This document shows, piece after piece, positions 21,503 through 33,417 of a stretch of DNA of 64,000 bases (positions are counted from its first letter, which is position 1; each line of letters starts with the position of its first letter). The position numbers and the translations under genes were made by a program. The notes beneath the pieces are model-generated. The model was not told where the DNA came from. It did not search any database and was given only the letters and a program-made list of their open reading frames with translations. The stretch lies in the NCBI GenBank assembly GCA_945910005.1, contig OX246739.1, forward strand, positions 36,652,608 to 36,716,607, given 5' to 3'. The DNA comes from Isoperla grammatica. Its lineage: Eukaryota; Arthropoda; Insecta; Plecoptera; Perlodidae.

Positions 21503-21920
21503 CTATAAAGGGTTTTTAAGACAACAACTAAGAGACTGACTCTGACGGTCTGACGGGGGCACAGCGTGACCCCTGGGGACAAAGTATTGCCTACCGTTTT
21601 CTCTAAAAACTAATAAACGATTGTACAAATATATTATATTTCCAAGTTTTGAAAAATAAGCTCTAACTAGTTTTTCAATATCAGAAAGAACCATTTCAAC
21701 TGGAGCGGGTGTGGTGCCTGTAGTTTCCGGTGTCTTCCCGACAGCATTTTCCTCTGCCTTTCGTTTGTAGCATGACAAAATAAAATCTAACGGGTGTCTT
21801 GAGGTATGGGAAGTAGCGGGGTTTTACGGCCCCCGAGGACTCATTAGTCTCAACTCTCAAGGTGTCTTCTTTGAGCCTTAAACTCGAGAAATAACCATAA
21901 TTATAGTTATCCTTCCCCAA
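21503..21920 (-). pseudogene. Possible decayed Myb/SANT-like transposon protein relic
   Basis: Two overlapping minus-strand frames (21696-21920 and 21503-21778) look like one coding stretch broken by a frameshift. The second contains KRKAEENAVGKTPETTG, then PAPVEMVLSDIEKLV. This resembles the Lys-rich, TGGG-Pro-rich linker seen in Myb/SANT-like DNA-binding proteins of Harbinger elements. The upstream frame carries RYFPYLKTPVRFYF. This is resemblance only. No nuclease part is visible. Confidence 0.2.
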
Positions 21921-23059
21921 CTCCCAAATGGTAGGTTTTTACATCATAATGTTCGTGGCTAAATTATACTAATGTCAATATATTATAAATTTAAACGTAA
22001 CCTATACGTTAGGTTTATCAATGTATTATAGTACGTGTGTTCTGGGGGCATTTTTACTATACGTTGAACTTGAAGGTAATTAGCTGAAAGTGCTATTATA
22101 TGAAGTAGGGATGGGCCGGATTATAGCTAAGGTTGAGTACATAGGCACACATTTTATAGTCGACCCCCTCCCCCAGCATCATTAAACCTATTCTATTACA
22201 AACGTATTGATAATCTGTATGATCGACCTTACATAAATTATTATGTGTCTCCCAATCAAGTATTTGATTAATTACTCGCATACACTTCAACATAAGCCAA
22301 ATTTGTCAAGTAAATTTCCATCCCCTTAATTCTTCTTGAAAGTTCACTGATCAGTCTGCCGATTACGACATAAATTGGTTTTGTTTCTACTCTTCCAAGT
22401 TCCAACCCGATAGTTCCAAATCGCCAATTTTAGTTCCCGTTCTACGATTTTCATACCACAAATTGATGCATTGAAACTTTTTACACCAAATTAAAATCAT
22501 TACGATTATCAATTAGGATAATTAAAATGGAAACATAGTAGAACAGGTAAAATGCTAGTAATTGTGACAAGGAACAGTGCACAGTCCAATTACTAGTTTT
22601 TTTTTTTAATGTCAATTAGGATATACAAAAGCGACGAATATAAATTAATCACAATACCCAAAACTACGGCAAGTGACTAACGTATATTATGAAGTTTCAA
22701 ATTCCGTCATGATTCTCTGCCAGAAAACCGCCATAAACGCACACAAGAGTGACTGAAAGTCGCTTTTCAACCTCATATGTTCTTGTAGTTTGTTCCTGCT
22801 GGTCTTCGTGTATGCCTGTTCGTCGTTTGAGTGTTTTCGGCCCTGTGACCCACTACGTTTATTTTAATTCTCGAATGTCAGGTACCAATATTCTAATAAT
22901 CTCGCAACCAGGAGTACACTAAAACGCTTTGCCTCGATTCTCTAATAATACTTAATCCACAAATTAGCACAAGCGTAAAATACATTCACTGACTAAAAGA
23001 GTATAAACAATATCCAGCTAACTCGCGTGGTTTACCTACGAAGATTCGAAGAATAATCA
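21921..23059. other. AT-rich intergenic DNA
   Basis: Nothing recognised apart from a T-run near 22599-22608. Confidence 0.4.
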
Positions 23060-23235
23060 TTTTTCGTAGGAAACCTGCCCAGAGACAGTTCAAGCCCCTC
23101 TTCAGGTGACGAACTAGGTATTGTGGTATTTGGAATAGTTGGGAAGGAATACCCGAGGACTGTTAGTATGACTCAATCCCAGCATTCGTCTTGTGACTGA
23201 GGAAACCCTAGGAAAAAGACTTCATGTAAGATTAT
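23060..23235 (-). mobile_element. tRNA-derived SINE, family 1, body
   Basis: On the minus strand TTTCCTCAGTCACAAG, GCTGGGATTGAGTCATAC, CCTTCCCAACTATTCC and CACCTGAAGAGGGGC match the 18525 copy in order. The tRNA head is missing or diverged beyond recognition. Confidence 0.75.
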
Positions 23236-24269
23236 AGCTGAGCCATCTATATCGGTGATTTTCCTACGAACTGTGATGAGGTTCTGCTAACATTGCAGTC
23301 TCAACGGCTACATTTACTGCCTGGTAAAAGTCTCTAAATGACCGGAGTGCCAACTTTACCTTCCCCGCTCCCAATCAACATAACTCTTCCCGTCACGTGT
23401 CAACTAGATAACTAATAATAACAAGTAAAATAGAACTGAAATTTGAAAATATTTAAACGTCACCAGAAGGGCGCTTATGAGGATTTTGGTTATTCGCCTC
23501 GACCAAAGGGGCGCCGAGTGCCTTCGTGGCGCCCTAGGCCCGGGTTGGCCTGTGCGGTAATACGCCCTAGGGCCAGAAGTATCGATTTTATCGATAGCTA
23601 TTCGACATTCGAAATAATTGGATTACCAATATTAATTTGTGGTATCGAATGTTTCGATAAAAATCGGCAAGTTCGGTTTGAAAATAGCTCCGATTAGCGC
23701 GCTATAGTGACAGATTCGCCTGGCTAAGTATGCAGACCTGTTCAACTGCACGTGCACACAAATTCCTTTCGGAGCCCCGCAGTGCGCGCACTAGAATTTT
23801 CTTGACGGTGTTTTGTTATGAATCCTGAAAAGTTTTGTCTATTGTACAAGCAAAATGTAATTTTAAAACGACGAGCTGACATTGACATACGAATGGTATA
23901 TTTTATTTGGCGTAATCCTATAATTGTAGGGTTCTCGAAAAGTGTACCGTCAGTGTCAGTGTATAGTCCACCAACTGATTGACAGATTTTCCCCGAAAAT
24001 ACTGGTTTTCGCGACAGAGGACCAAGAGAGGCATTTAGACAAAAGAAAGCTAGCAAATTGGTGTCTCTGTGATACATTCCGGTCAGGCGGGTCAACACAC
24101 CTGCAAGACCTCACAAAAAACGTACGACCATGCCAAATGGAATAATAATTTTTGATCAAAATTTCAATTTCTTCGTTGTCGTCGTCAACAAAACACTTCA
24201 TCAAAGGAAATACTGTGCGAATAATTGGTAAACATCTACGTAAATAATTAATAATTATAATCGTTCGTA
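23236..24269. other. Intergenic DNA
   Basis: It has a GC-rich patch at about 23500-23580 with repeated GCCCTAGG(C/G)CC, and TATCGAT-type repeats at about 23580-23670. The 118-codon minus frame at 23742-24098 has no recognisable motif. Confidence 0.35.
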
Positions 24270-24420
24270 AGGGAGAACCTGTCCATCTTCAGTGGACATA
24301 CTAGGTATTTTGGTATTTAGTTACGTGGGGAACAATGTCCGACGTATGTTCGTATGACTCAATCCCAGCTTTTTCTTTAATAACTGAGGGACCGTAAGTC
24401 CCGCAATAAAGCGTCTTGGT
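24270..24420 (-). mobile_element. tRNA-derived SINE, family 1, diverged body
   Basis: The inverse of the family body: CCTGTCCATCTTCAGTGGAC, ACTAGGTATTTTGGTATTT and GACTCAATCCCAGC align in order with the copy at 23060-23235, about 1.2 kb away in the same orientation. Confidence 0.65.
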
Positions 24421-24667
24421 TATTTGTTCATGTGGTGTTTAGGGTGGTGACATCAGAAATTGAAGAAACTACTACTATTGCCATATATATTAGTTGACTG
24501 TCGATATAATTAAACATGTGGCGTTGAATCTGACCTTGATCTGACATAAACTAAACTTTATTGCGGTAATCACGTATTTGCGGAAGGGCTGGAAGACGCT
24601 CTAAACCCGGGGCCGCACAGGCGGAGGCTTACTTAGAGGGTAGTGGGTGGAGGGTAGAGGCTGGTGG

Positions 24668-25220
24668 CAGGGGCGGATAGGCCCATCTGTCGACCGGGCA
24701 AATGCCAGAAGGGCCGGTAGGTCTGAGCAGGTTTTGGGCCGCTCCCGTTCAAACCGATCAGGAAATTTAAAAAAATAAATAGGGATTAATAAAAATATAA
24801 AATATGGAAGAAAGGATAAGACCACTGCTATAGTATTTCTTAGTATGGTCTCTCCCCCGCAGTTCCTTTTGGGCCGAACTAGAAGGAAAAATTGAAAATT
24901 ACCGTTTAGCTTTCAATAAAGACAGTATGTTTGTATTAAATACCAAATACATTAGTTTTTGTTAAAAATACAAGCATCGAAGCGCAAGAAACTTTAGTAA
25001 TTATGTTTCCGTTGGCCGCTGTAAAACGCACAGATTTGCACCAAAATGACCTTGACGAGAAATTTTTTCCGGGGGGCAAGCACCCTTCACTTATGTTTCG
25101 GTTCTGCTCTCTATAATATGGGATGAAACCCCCCCTTTCCCAATTCCTGCATACGCCACTGGGGAGTGCAAGGCTTATTTTTAATTGCCAGGGCTGATAT
25201 TTTCAGCCAATCCGTCCCTG
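24668..25220. mobile_element. Non-autonomous hAT element, family A, with internal insertion (553 bp)
   Basis: It starts CAGGGGCGGATAGG and ends CCAATCCGTCCCTG. The 8-bp flanks GCTGGTGG and GCTGGTGC differ at one base. The first 140 bp and last 50 bp match the copy at 20673-21039 closely. The middle is replaced by sequence of another hAT family. Confidence 0.88.
24850..25161 (-). mobile_element. Fragment of hAT family B nested inside family A
   Basis: From 25161 downwards the minus strand reads CAGTGGCGTATGCAGGAATT, then GGGAAAGGGGGG, CCCATATTATAGAGAG and GTGCAAATCTGTGCGTTTTA. This matches the intact family-B element at 31473-31942. The far terminus is not recognisable, so the exact extent is uncertain. 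Confidence 0.65.
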
Positions 25221-25499
25221 GCTGGTGCGTGGAGGGTAGATAAATCGCGGCCGCACTGCAGGCTGAAACAACCTATGTAAACATCTATAGGTACTAGTGT
25301 GAAACTGAGAGAAGTGCGCTCATCATGTCCCGCCAGGCTGACCGCCTGGCTAAGTGGCTAGGTTAGCGGCAGCAGTGCGGCCGGCGCCATAAGAATGCAT
25401 GTGTTTGAAACTTACCTCGAGGGTTACTTGGAGGGTGGATACCCATTACCCACTACCCTCTAAATAGCCTCCGCCTGTGCAGCCCCGGCGGGTTAAGAG

Positions 25500-26907
25500 T
25501 CACGATGTTATGCATATTTTTGTGTTTAACTAATCTTAGTATGCTATTGGTTCACACTTTATATGCTGCCATTTTCAGCTGAGTTCCTCCAACATAAAGT
25601 AAACTGGATTTTGAGTTTGTTTTAGAAAAAGGGATCGCAAATACTGAAAGCCCCCAGAACACCCCTCAGCCTCATGTGTTGGTGATTCCTCATATTATAT
25701 TTGTTAGTTGTGATATTGTCTATGCAAATTAATAATTCTCCTTTTGTATAGTATTGTGCTTATGTATTTATGTATTTTCCCTATTACCCCCTTTCCCTGC
25801 TTGTTCATTTGTATATTATTTTATTACCGAGTATAATGTAAAGACCAGCCCAGTAGAAGTCATAATTGATCAGTGCTTTAAATTGTTCTCTGCACGAGTA
25901 CGCCTCTTAGTTTTTCTGATTGCTCGTGTCGTGTCTGTAGTTAAAAATATTCTATTCGTATTTCCCTTTGAAGAGTATGATCCCGTTCGATAGTTGAGCC
26001 TCAATTACCGCATAGTATGTTGCGCATAGTAGGTGTGTGTGTGATAGGGGCGTGCTGGCTAGGGGGTGCTAGGTGGCCAGTGCCACCCCCCCCCCCCCCC
26101 CCCTCTATCTACAAGACATAGATTGACAATTAAATTTACATATTTCAATATTGAATACATATAGGCCATAGTGCACCCCATTGCCCCGTGTCTGCTGTTA
26201 TAGAAGGTAAAAGTTCTACGTCATTAGGTACCATTTCACAAAATTGGCTTATTTTTACTGACGAGTGCAAAGTCTTGGGTTTTGGCGACCGCGGTCATAG
26301 CCGCTGGCTATTCAACGTGGGTGTTTGTGTTGGCCGTCGTGAGGAGAAAAAATACGCTTGTGAAGACAAAGCGCGCTCTTGTGACACTGACAGTGACATG
26401 TAAGAAATAACTGTTATTATTTGCTACGTGTACTACTGCGAAGGTATAAACACAGTCATATCAAGGTATTAACGATGAACATAACTTAGTATAAGTTGCA
26501 ACTTACATATGTTATTTCTTCAAGAATTAAGACACAATATATGTAAAACAATTTTTCATTTAATCACATTCGATTGTTCTTGTATACAGTATGAGTGAGT
26601 TTGAGGTTAGTATAAATATATCCATTGTGAGCCTTGGAACTAGTGATGTGGTGGACCGCGAGGGCTCTGTGTCACGTTGTGACAAATTAACTGACACGAC
26701 AAATAATGACAGTATAATTGCACGTAAATACAATTATTTAAAATTGAAATACTAAGAATAATTTGGCATGGCAAAAATATGTTGTTTCCATTAATTTCCA
26801 ATTGCTATACCCGTTAAAATATAATTGACATTCGTAATAGCAATTTGTATTATAAGTTACTTTAAAATAAAGCACGACTCTCAAACCAAATAGCAATTGG
26901 ATAAGTT
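25500..26907. other. Intergenic DNA with a poly(C) tract
   Basis: A C-run of about 17 near 26087-26103, preceded by G-rich sequence. The 71-codon frame at 26188-26403 has no recognisable motif. Confidence 0.35.
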
Positions 26908-27000
26908 TATCCTGTGTCTCCGGTAGTTCTATAGTAACAAGCGCACCATATAGTAAGGAGTGGCGGACAAACTGGGTTCGAGTCCCAGTTGTGGCAGAAA
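26908..27000 (+). mobile_element. tRNA-like SINE head or tRNA relic
   Basis: CTGGGTTCGAGTCCCAG at about 26976-26992 is a perfect T-arm with a 5-bp stem and B box. The 5' half is degenerate, and no acceptor stem forms with TTGTGGCAG. This is a tRNA-derived relic rather than a working tRNA. Confidence 0.5.
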
Positions 27001-28440
27001 GTTTACTTTTTGACAATTGATAATATCATGATAGTACCAGCCATTATCTAAGTGTCAGTTATTTTCCCAATAGAAAAAAATAAGAATACTAGTCACCGGG
27101 ACGGAGAACGATAAAGCTTAAGTCAAATGATGTCTATATTATTGTACATGCTTCTATAGCCATCTTTAAGAACGTTGTTATGAAGTGATAACAACACTGT
27201 CAAAAGTTTGCCCCGACCGGGAAGCTGGATGACCCGGGTTCCATTGCCGGTGTGTGCAAATGTCTTCAACAATTTGTTTTAACTTCACAAGTCTATTTAT
27301 ATGTATTGTTTGTATTGAAATGCAAGAACATAATCTCTCATATCATTATTTTGCAAACACCTCATTCACTGATTATTCAGGTGTAGTATTTATTGTTGTA
27401 TTAATTGTTTTATTATTGACACGAAATCAAGAATAATCAATTTTGCGAAAAATAAAACAATATATTTCATTATCGACTTCTCTGTCTCTGTGGTAGTGTT
27501 AAAGGATTATATATTACGTTGTTGCATGTAAACTAAAATATATACTAATCAAGACCTGATTTGTGTCGAATTTGTTGAACACGCTCGCCTACCTCGTGCT
27601 CGGATATAGCGCGCCCGCGCTGCACCGCGACTGGGGATATTACAAAAACGAAAAGTGTCGTATAGGCCCTAAATACATTTTTGTTGATATTTTGGTATAT
27701 GTTTATTGTTTTGTGACTATTGGCATACAGTAATCTCCATAATTGTATACGTGATATCGATATAAGATGTAAATACCCAACGTTTAAGACCATGTTTAAG
27801 TATGTAAGAGCAAAATTGATTTAGTTATTTAAATAATTAGATTTTATTTATTTTCCCAAAAAATTGAGTTTATGATTGTTTTTACCAACTTTCGGTAAAT
27901 AGATTTGAGCTAATTTTGAACCACACACTCATGGGTTATAGTGCTAGAATTAATGCATCCTGAAATTTTCAGCTTGTTGTAGAACACATGCAACAGGTCC
28001 TTTTTATAGTATTAGAGGATTATTGCTCGGATTATTGTATTGATTAGAAATAGACACACCGAGAGAGGAGTTCTACTTTTGCTCTTGGTATATTTTTAAA
28101 ACTATAGGCGGTTTTAAAAGTAACTCTTTGGATTGTGTTGAAAGTTTCTCATAAATAGTAAATCAGTGATAAAAGGAAAACATTACATAATAAGTTACCG
28201 AAAACATAACGTAACGATTTACTTTAAAAAAAGTTACTACTCAACTCTGTGGTTCAATCAACCATTAGGATCACTTTTCGACATGATCTCACGAAATCAG
28301 CAAAATGTTGTTTGGAGAACCAGAGATGACTACAGTGCCGCTGTTTGTCAACAGATGATTTCAATTCAGAAAGCCGAAAAGGAGAACGTAATAAAGTAAT
28401 AATGCTACAAGTAGATTATACTGAGTTTGTTTAACTATAC
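27001..28440. other. AT-rich intergenic DNA
   Basis: A weak tRNA-like segment, CCCGGGTTCCATTGCCGG (about 27233-27250). Otherwise nothing recognised. The 77-codon frame at 28166-28399 abuts the satellite and has no known motif. Confidence 0.35.
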
Positions 28441-30435
28441 CCGTAATAAAATGATCGAAGACAGCTATTTTTCATATACATTACAAGGAACGTTTAAGTC
28501 ACGTGGCTAGTAAAAGTACAAGACGATTGAAATAACATTACAAGTAGGTTAATGTAAAAGGTTATGTAACTGCACCCGTAATATAGTGATCAAAACAGTT
28601 ATTTTTCATATACATGACACGGAATGTGTAAGTCATGTGGCTTATGAAAGTACAAGATGATTGAAGTAAAATTATAAGCAGGATTTGGTAAACTTCTGTA
28701 ACTGGATTCGTAATAAAGTGATCAAAAACAGTTATTTTTCATATACATTACAAGGAATGTGTAAGTCATGTGGCTTGTGAAATTACAAGACGATTGAAAT
28801 AACATTACAAGTAGGTTTATGTAAAATTATATGTAACTGCACCCGTAATATAGTGATCAAAACAGTTATTTTTCATAAACATTACAAGGAATGTGTAAGT
28901 CATGTGGCTTATAAAAGTACAAGATGATTAAAATAAAATTATAAGCAGGATTTGGTAAACTTCTGTAACTGGATTCGTAATAAAGTGATCAAAAACAGTT
29001 ATTTTTCATATACATTACAAGGAATGTGTAAGTCATGTGGCTTGTGAAATTACAAGACGATTGAAATAACATTACAAGTAGGTTAATGTAAAATTATATG
29101 TAACTGCACCCGTAATAAAGTGATCAGAAACAGTTATTTTTCATAAACATTACAAGGAATGTGTTAGTCATGTGGCTTGTGAAATTACAAGACGATTGAA
29201 ATAACATTACAAGTAGGTTTATGTAAAATTATATGTAACTGCACCCGTAATAGAGTGATAAAAACAGTTATTTTTCATATACATTACAAGGAATGTGTAA
29301 GTCATGTGGCTTATAAAAGTACAAGATGGTTAAAATAAAATTATAAGCAGGATTTGGTAAACTTCTGTAACTGGATTCGTAATAAAGTGATCAAAAACAG
29401 TTATTTTTCATATACATTACAAGGAATGTGTAGGTCATGTAGCTTGTGAAATTACAAGACGATTGAAATAACATTACAAGTAGGTTAATGTAAAATTATA
29501 TGTAACTGCACCCGTAATATAGTGATCAAAACAGTTATTTTTCTTATACATTACAAGGAATGTGTAAGTCATGTGGCTTATAAAAGTACAAGATGATTGA
29601 AATAAAATTATAAGCAGGATTTGGTAAACTTCTGTAACTGGATTCGTAATTAAGTGATAAAAAACAGTGATTTTTCAAATACATTACAAGGAATGTGTAG
29701 GTCATGTAGCTTGTGAAATTACAAGACGATTGAAATAACATTACAAGTAGGTTAATGTAAAATTATATGTAACTGCACCCGTAATATAGTGATCAAAACA
29801 GTTATTTTTCTTATACATTACAAGGAATGTGTAAGTCATGTGGCTTATAAAAGTACAAGATGATTGAAATAAAATTATAAGCAGGATTTGGTAAACTTCT
29901 GTAACTGGATTCGTAATAAAGTGATCAAAAACAGTTATTTTTCATATACATTACAAGAAATGTGTAAGTCATGTGGCATGTAAAATTACAAAACGAGTCA
30001 AATAAAATTATAAGTGGGTTTTGGTAAAATTTTGTAACTACACTCGTAATAAAATGATCAAGAACAGTTATTTTTCATATACATTACAAGGAATGTGTAA
30101 GTCATGTGGCTTGTGAAATTACAAGACGATTGAAATAAAATTACAACTAGAATTGCGTACAATTCTGTATCCGCACTCGTAATAAAATGATCAAGAACAA
30201 TTATTTTTCATATACATTACAAGGAATGTGTAAGTCATGTGGCTTGTGAAATTACAAGATGATCGAAATAAAATTACAAATAGAATTGCGTACAATTCTG
30301 TATCCGCACTCGTAATAAAAAGATCAAGAACAATTTTTTTTCATATACATAACAACGGATGTGTAAGTCATGTAGCTTGTAAAATTAAAAGACGATTGAA
30401 ATAACATTACAAGTGGGGTTTACTAAAATGTACAG
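28441..30435. repeat. Satellite array, about 15 monomers of about 134 bp
   Basis: The landmark CCCGTAAT / TTCGTAAT recurs near 28442, 28576, 28708, 28843, 28977, 29110, 29245, 29379, 29511, 29645, 29778, 29912, 30047, 30178 and 30311, so the spacing is 131-135 bp. Each unit has CAGTTATTTTTCATA, ATTACAAGGAATGTG and GTCATGTGGCTT. Two monomer types mostly alternate: type a (TATAAAAGTACAAGATG, AAGCAGGATTTGGTAAAC) and type b (GTGAAATTACAAGACG, ACAAGTAGGTTAATG). That gives a 268-bp dimer. The last three units are more divergent. Confidence 0.95.
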
Positions 30436-31184
30436 ATCTTTACGTGAAAGTTTCGTTTAGTTACTAGTAAAATTAGTTGTTTGAGTTTGCAATCGTAAAT
30501 ATATCTTTTGGTTAGTAAATTTACGTGCAGCGGTATGTAGCCATGGATTTACACTTACTTGTTTGTAAAATTTCAGCACATAAGAGCTTGTAAATTCACA
30601 AATAATATTTAGAGTGTAGGTATAGAGTAGAAAATATCTTTTAGCCTCGACCTCGTACGGAGATTAGATTATACAGCCGGGCCTTATACGGATGAAAAGC
30701 TGCTCTATATAATTTCTACATTACCAATGGTTTGATCCATCTATATCCAAATTGATAATCACCTTTGAGTGATTTGCATCACTATAGACCACACACCCAA
30801 AAACCGCCCGAATATTGTCAGATTGATGTGAAAGAACTCAATTTGTAAACCTTTAATCGTATCCAACTTCTGTGGGTTGCCAACTCATGGTAAATTCCTA
30901 TTGTTACACACAAAGTGCTAATCGAATTTTATCACCTCAGCGCGTGATATGTTAGGAAATACATCAGTTGAACAGCGCGTGGCCTGGGGCTGGAAACGAA
31001 CGAAACAAGATCCGTTTCTGTTCTCTCTCCCGTAACAACGTGCAGCCATACCTGTACACTTCGGTAGGTAACTCGAGTTACGGAAGTTGTATCAGATCTA
31101 CCTTGAGATGTCGATATTGAGGCGGTTCACGTCTCGTATATCAATGCAGTTATGATGATCAGGACAATCCGCTGAGCGGATCTT
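30436..31184. other. Intergenic DNA
   Basis: No gene or repeat recognised. Confidence 0.4.
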
Positions 31185-31270
31185 GTCTTACACAGATCTA
31201 TGTGGGATTCGAACTCGGTTCCCTTGTTTTGTTTGTACAACTCGAATCTTTGAGTCAAGAATATGAGGAT
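31185..31270 (-). mobile_element. tRNA-like relic
   Basis: GGGATTCGAACTCGG (31203-31217) is the complement of a B-box-like GAGTTCGAATCCC. The presumed D-arm on the left-hand part of the minus strand is poorly conserved. A SINE head or old tRNA pseudogene is possible. Confidence 0.35.
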
Positions 31271-31444
31271 TCCGATAGAAAATAATTTGTTAGCCATGTT
31301 ATGTCTAATAACTAAATGATAATACATGATCAGAATTTTGAAATTGTATGCAATAACAACCACATTGTACAAAAATAATAATGGAAATAGTAAAAATAAT
31401 AAATAATAAACAATAATAATGTAATATATAGAGATTATTTACAA

Positions 31445-31472
31445 CTTGGCCCAACCGGGACATGAACCCAGA
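31445..31472 (-). mobile_element. tRNA-like target split by the hAT insertion
   Basis: ACCGGGACATGAACCCAGA reads on the minus strand as TCTGGGTTCATGTCCCGGT, a T-arm-like sequence. The hAT copy inserted within its AACCCAGA. Confidence 0.4.
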
Positions 31473-31942
31473 CAGTGGCGTATCCAGGAATTGGGAAAGG
31501 GGGGGGTTTTCAACCCATATTATAGAGAGTGGAGCCGAAACATAATTGGGGTTCCGGGGGGGGGGGGGGGGGGGGGGGGGGGCTTGCCGAAAAAATTCTC
31601 GTCAAGGTAATTTTAGTGCAAATCTGTGCGTTTTACAGTGGCCAACTGAAACATGATCTCAGTTTCTGGCAACACATTTTTTCCTTAGCACCGCTAATAA
31701 AAGGAACCTCAATCAATAATTTGCATATTTTTCGTATTGCTTTTGCTTTTAATAATTACAACAATATACAAAAGTAATTATAAAGTAAAACATCTGTCTA
31801 TTGAAATACTGTCTTTTGATACTGTCTATTGAAATACTGTCTTTTGAAATGTAAGCGGTCATTTTCCATGTTTCCTTTGACAAAATTGCAAAAGGGGGGG
31901 GGTTTTGTCCCCCCCCCCTCCCCCCCCGTGTATACGCCACTG
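31473..31942. mobile_element. Non-autonomous hAT element, family B (470 bp)
   Basis: It begins CAGTGGCGTATCCAGG and ends GTATACGCCACTG, flanked on both sides by AACCCAGA (31465-31472 and 31943-31950), a perfect 8-bp target duplication. Inside are a poly(G) run of nearly 30 (31555-31582) and a poly(C)/poly(G) pair near the right end. Sequence from 31490 to 31650 also occurs inverted inside the composite element at 24850-25161. No coding capacity. Confidence 0.92.
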
Positions 31943-31950
31943 AACCCAGA

Positions 31951-32436
31951 TAAGTTTACTGTTACATTGTGTATAGTTTGCCAATCGTCTGATGTTTTTA
32001 TCCCTGTCCATGCAACTTGTGGCACTATTTAATTATTTGTTTTGTTACTAGTTATTATTATTGTGTTGTTTATTTAATGAAATGCATATTATATTTATGA
32101 ACTTCTGGAATTAATATGTAATCAATCATATATCCAAGAAAGGGTTCCGAGTATTTATGTAAGGTTATTTCCATTCTGCGTCCCACGTTAGTCCCAAGGT
32201 TTGTGAGAAGCTGTGATTAGTTGTTATAAACTGACTGTTCCTAGTTATGTTGAGCCATGAGTGGTCATCGCTGGATTCCGATACTTCCTGTTGTTGCCCT
32301 TATATGTTGATAAATATATATTGTTGGCGTTACTGTCATAGTGCACAGACAATGCCCTAAATTAGGTTAGGCATGGCTACATTAGATACGCCCGAGTAAA
32401 CAATGTATCAGGATAACAAGTAAGATTAATTGTTGT
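31951..32436. other. AT-rich intergenic DNA
   Basis: No gene or repeat recognised. Confidence 0.4.
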
Positions 32437-32514
32437 TCTCTTTTTTCGCAGGTAAGTGGGCGAGTCGTTGTGTTGAGAACTCTATGTGAACGACTGTACT
32501 TCCCCGCCTCGCCG
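32437..32514 (+). other. Recurrent 80-bp element with juxtaposed acceptor-like and donor-like sites, copy 1
   Basis: It consists of a pyrimidine tract, CGCAG, directly followed by GTAAGTGGGCGAGTCG, then GACTGTACTTCCCCGCCTCG. It matches 55797-55880 with about 7 substitutions and a small T-tract length change, while the flanks do not match. AGTCGT and ACGACT inside are complementary in both copies. I recognise no family. Confidence 0.65.
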
Positions 32515-33258
32515 TAAGTACAGTTTTGCACCCGATCTGAGGGGATGCAGGAGGATGAGGGGATTTTTTTCTTAGGCTATAAAGTTTCTACTCGTTTCAG
32601 TTATAAAACTGAACTACAATTATTTTGGTCTGTCAAGTTATTTTGACTATACTTTATATGAAACCACTCTGCCTAAAATTCTCTAGTTCCTTTACGCGAC
32701 TGTGTATACAGTGACCATTTCGAAAATTTATTTTCTTTAAATTGGAGCCAGGATATTCAGGAATCAGGATGCACGCATGCATCCAACACAGCGCAACACA
32801 GTTTCCTTCTCCTCAGGATTGTTGTAGGTCCTGGATTCACAAAGAGGCCTAACTCGCAAACCTTTAGTGTAATAAATCATTCCTATGTCGTTCTGTAAAC
32901 TCACAAAGAAAAATATAGTAAACTATCAACAATAAAACTTGACTTGTGGATGTGAAATAATACCCAACCATAATTTATCTCCCTAGGATTTAGCAGTTGG
33001 ATATCTTTGTGACTCCAGGACCTGTAGCCATACAGCGTCCGTTGAACTTCGAAATAGCGCCGTTCTTCTCCCAGTACCCGCTGGGCAAGGATCCCTCCCA
33101 CGAATTGTCTCGTTGCCTGTATTTAGTAGCAGCCTATGTCTAATGCCGTGAAAGTGGGCCTACGCGCTCCGAGTAGAGGAGGCTCCACCCTTGTTGCGCC
33201 TTACGTGGCTATAGCGAGCTCCCCCGCAGATTCCTCGGCCCACTTACAAGCTTGCGTA
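32515..33258. other. Intergenic DNA
   Basis: No gene recognised. The part from about 33140 is GC-richer and leads into the minisatellite. Confidence 0.35.
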
Positions 33259-33417
33259 CTCAGAGGCGCTTGCAATCCCCTTGTTTTTGTAGGATACATT
33301 CCGTAGGGTACTTTGAGGCGCTTGCATTGCCGTTGTTCTTGTAGGGTACATTCCGTAGGGTACTCTGAGGCGCTTGCATTGCCACTGTTCTTGTAGGATA
33401 CATTCCGTAGGGTACTA
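33259..33417. repeat. 52-bp minisatellite, three copies
   Basis: GAGGCGCTTGCATTGCC, TTCTTGTAGG and TACATTCCGTAGGGTACT recur three times with a period of 52 bp and only a few substitutions. Confidence 0.92.

Larger units (their letters stand above)
24599..25499. mobile_element. TIR element (MITE-like) interrupted by a hAT insertion
   Basis: The left end, CTCTAAACCCGGGGCCGCAC onward (24599-24657), is the inverse of 25441-25499 over about 55 bp, sharing GCACAGGCGGAGGCT and TTAGAGGGTAGTGGGT. Removing the inner hAT copy leaves about 340 bp, a normal MITE length. The target duplication is unclear. Confidence 0.72.

Noticed and set aside
28441..30435. CRISPR-like array
   Set aside because: The units are tandem 134-bp monomers with no unique spacers, in a eukaryotic setting without cas genes.
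32437..32514. Spliced-leader RNA gene
   Set aside because: A GTAAGT donor is present, but no Sm-binding site or characteristic three-stem structure can be seen, and the shared sequence begins with an acceptor-like tract.
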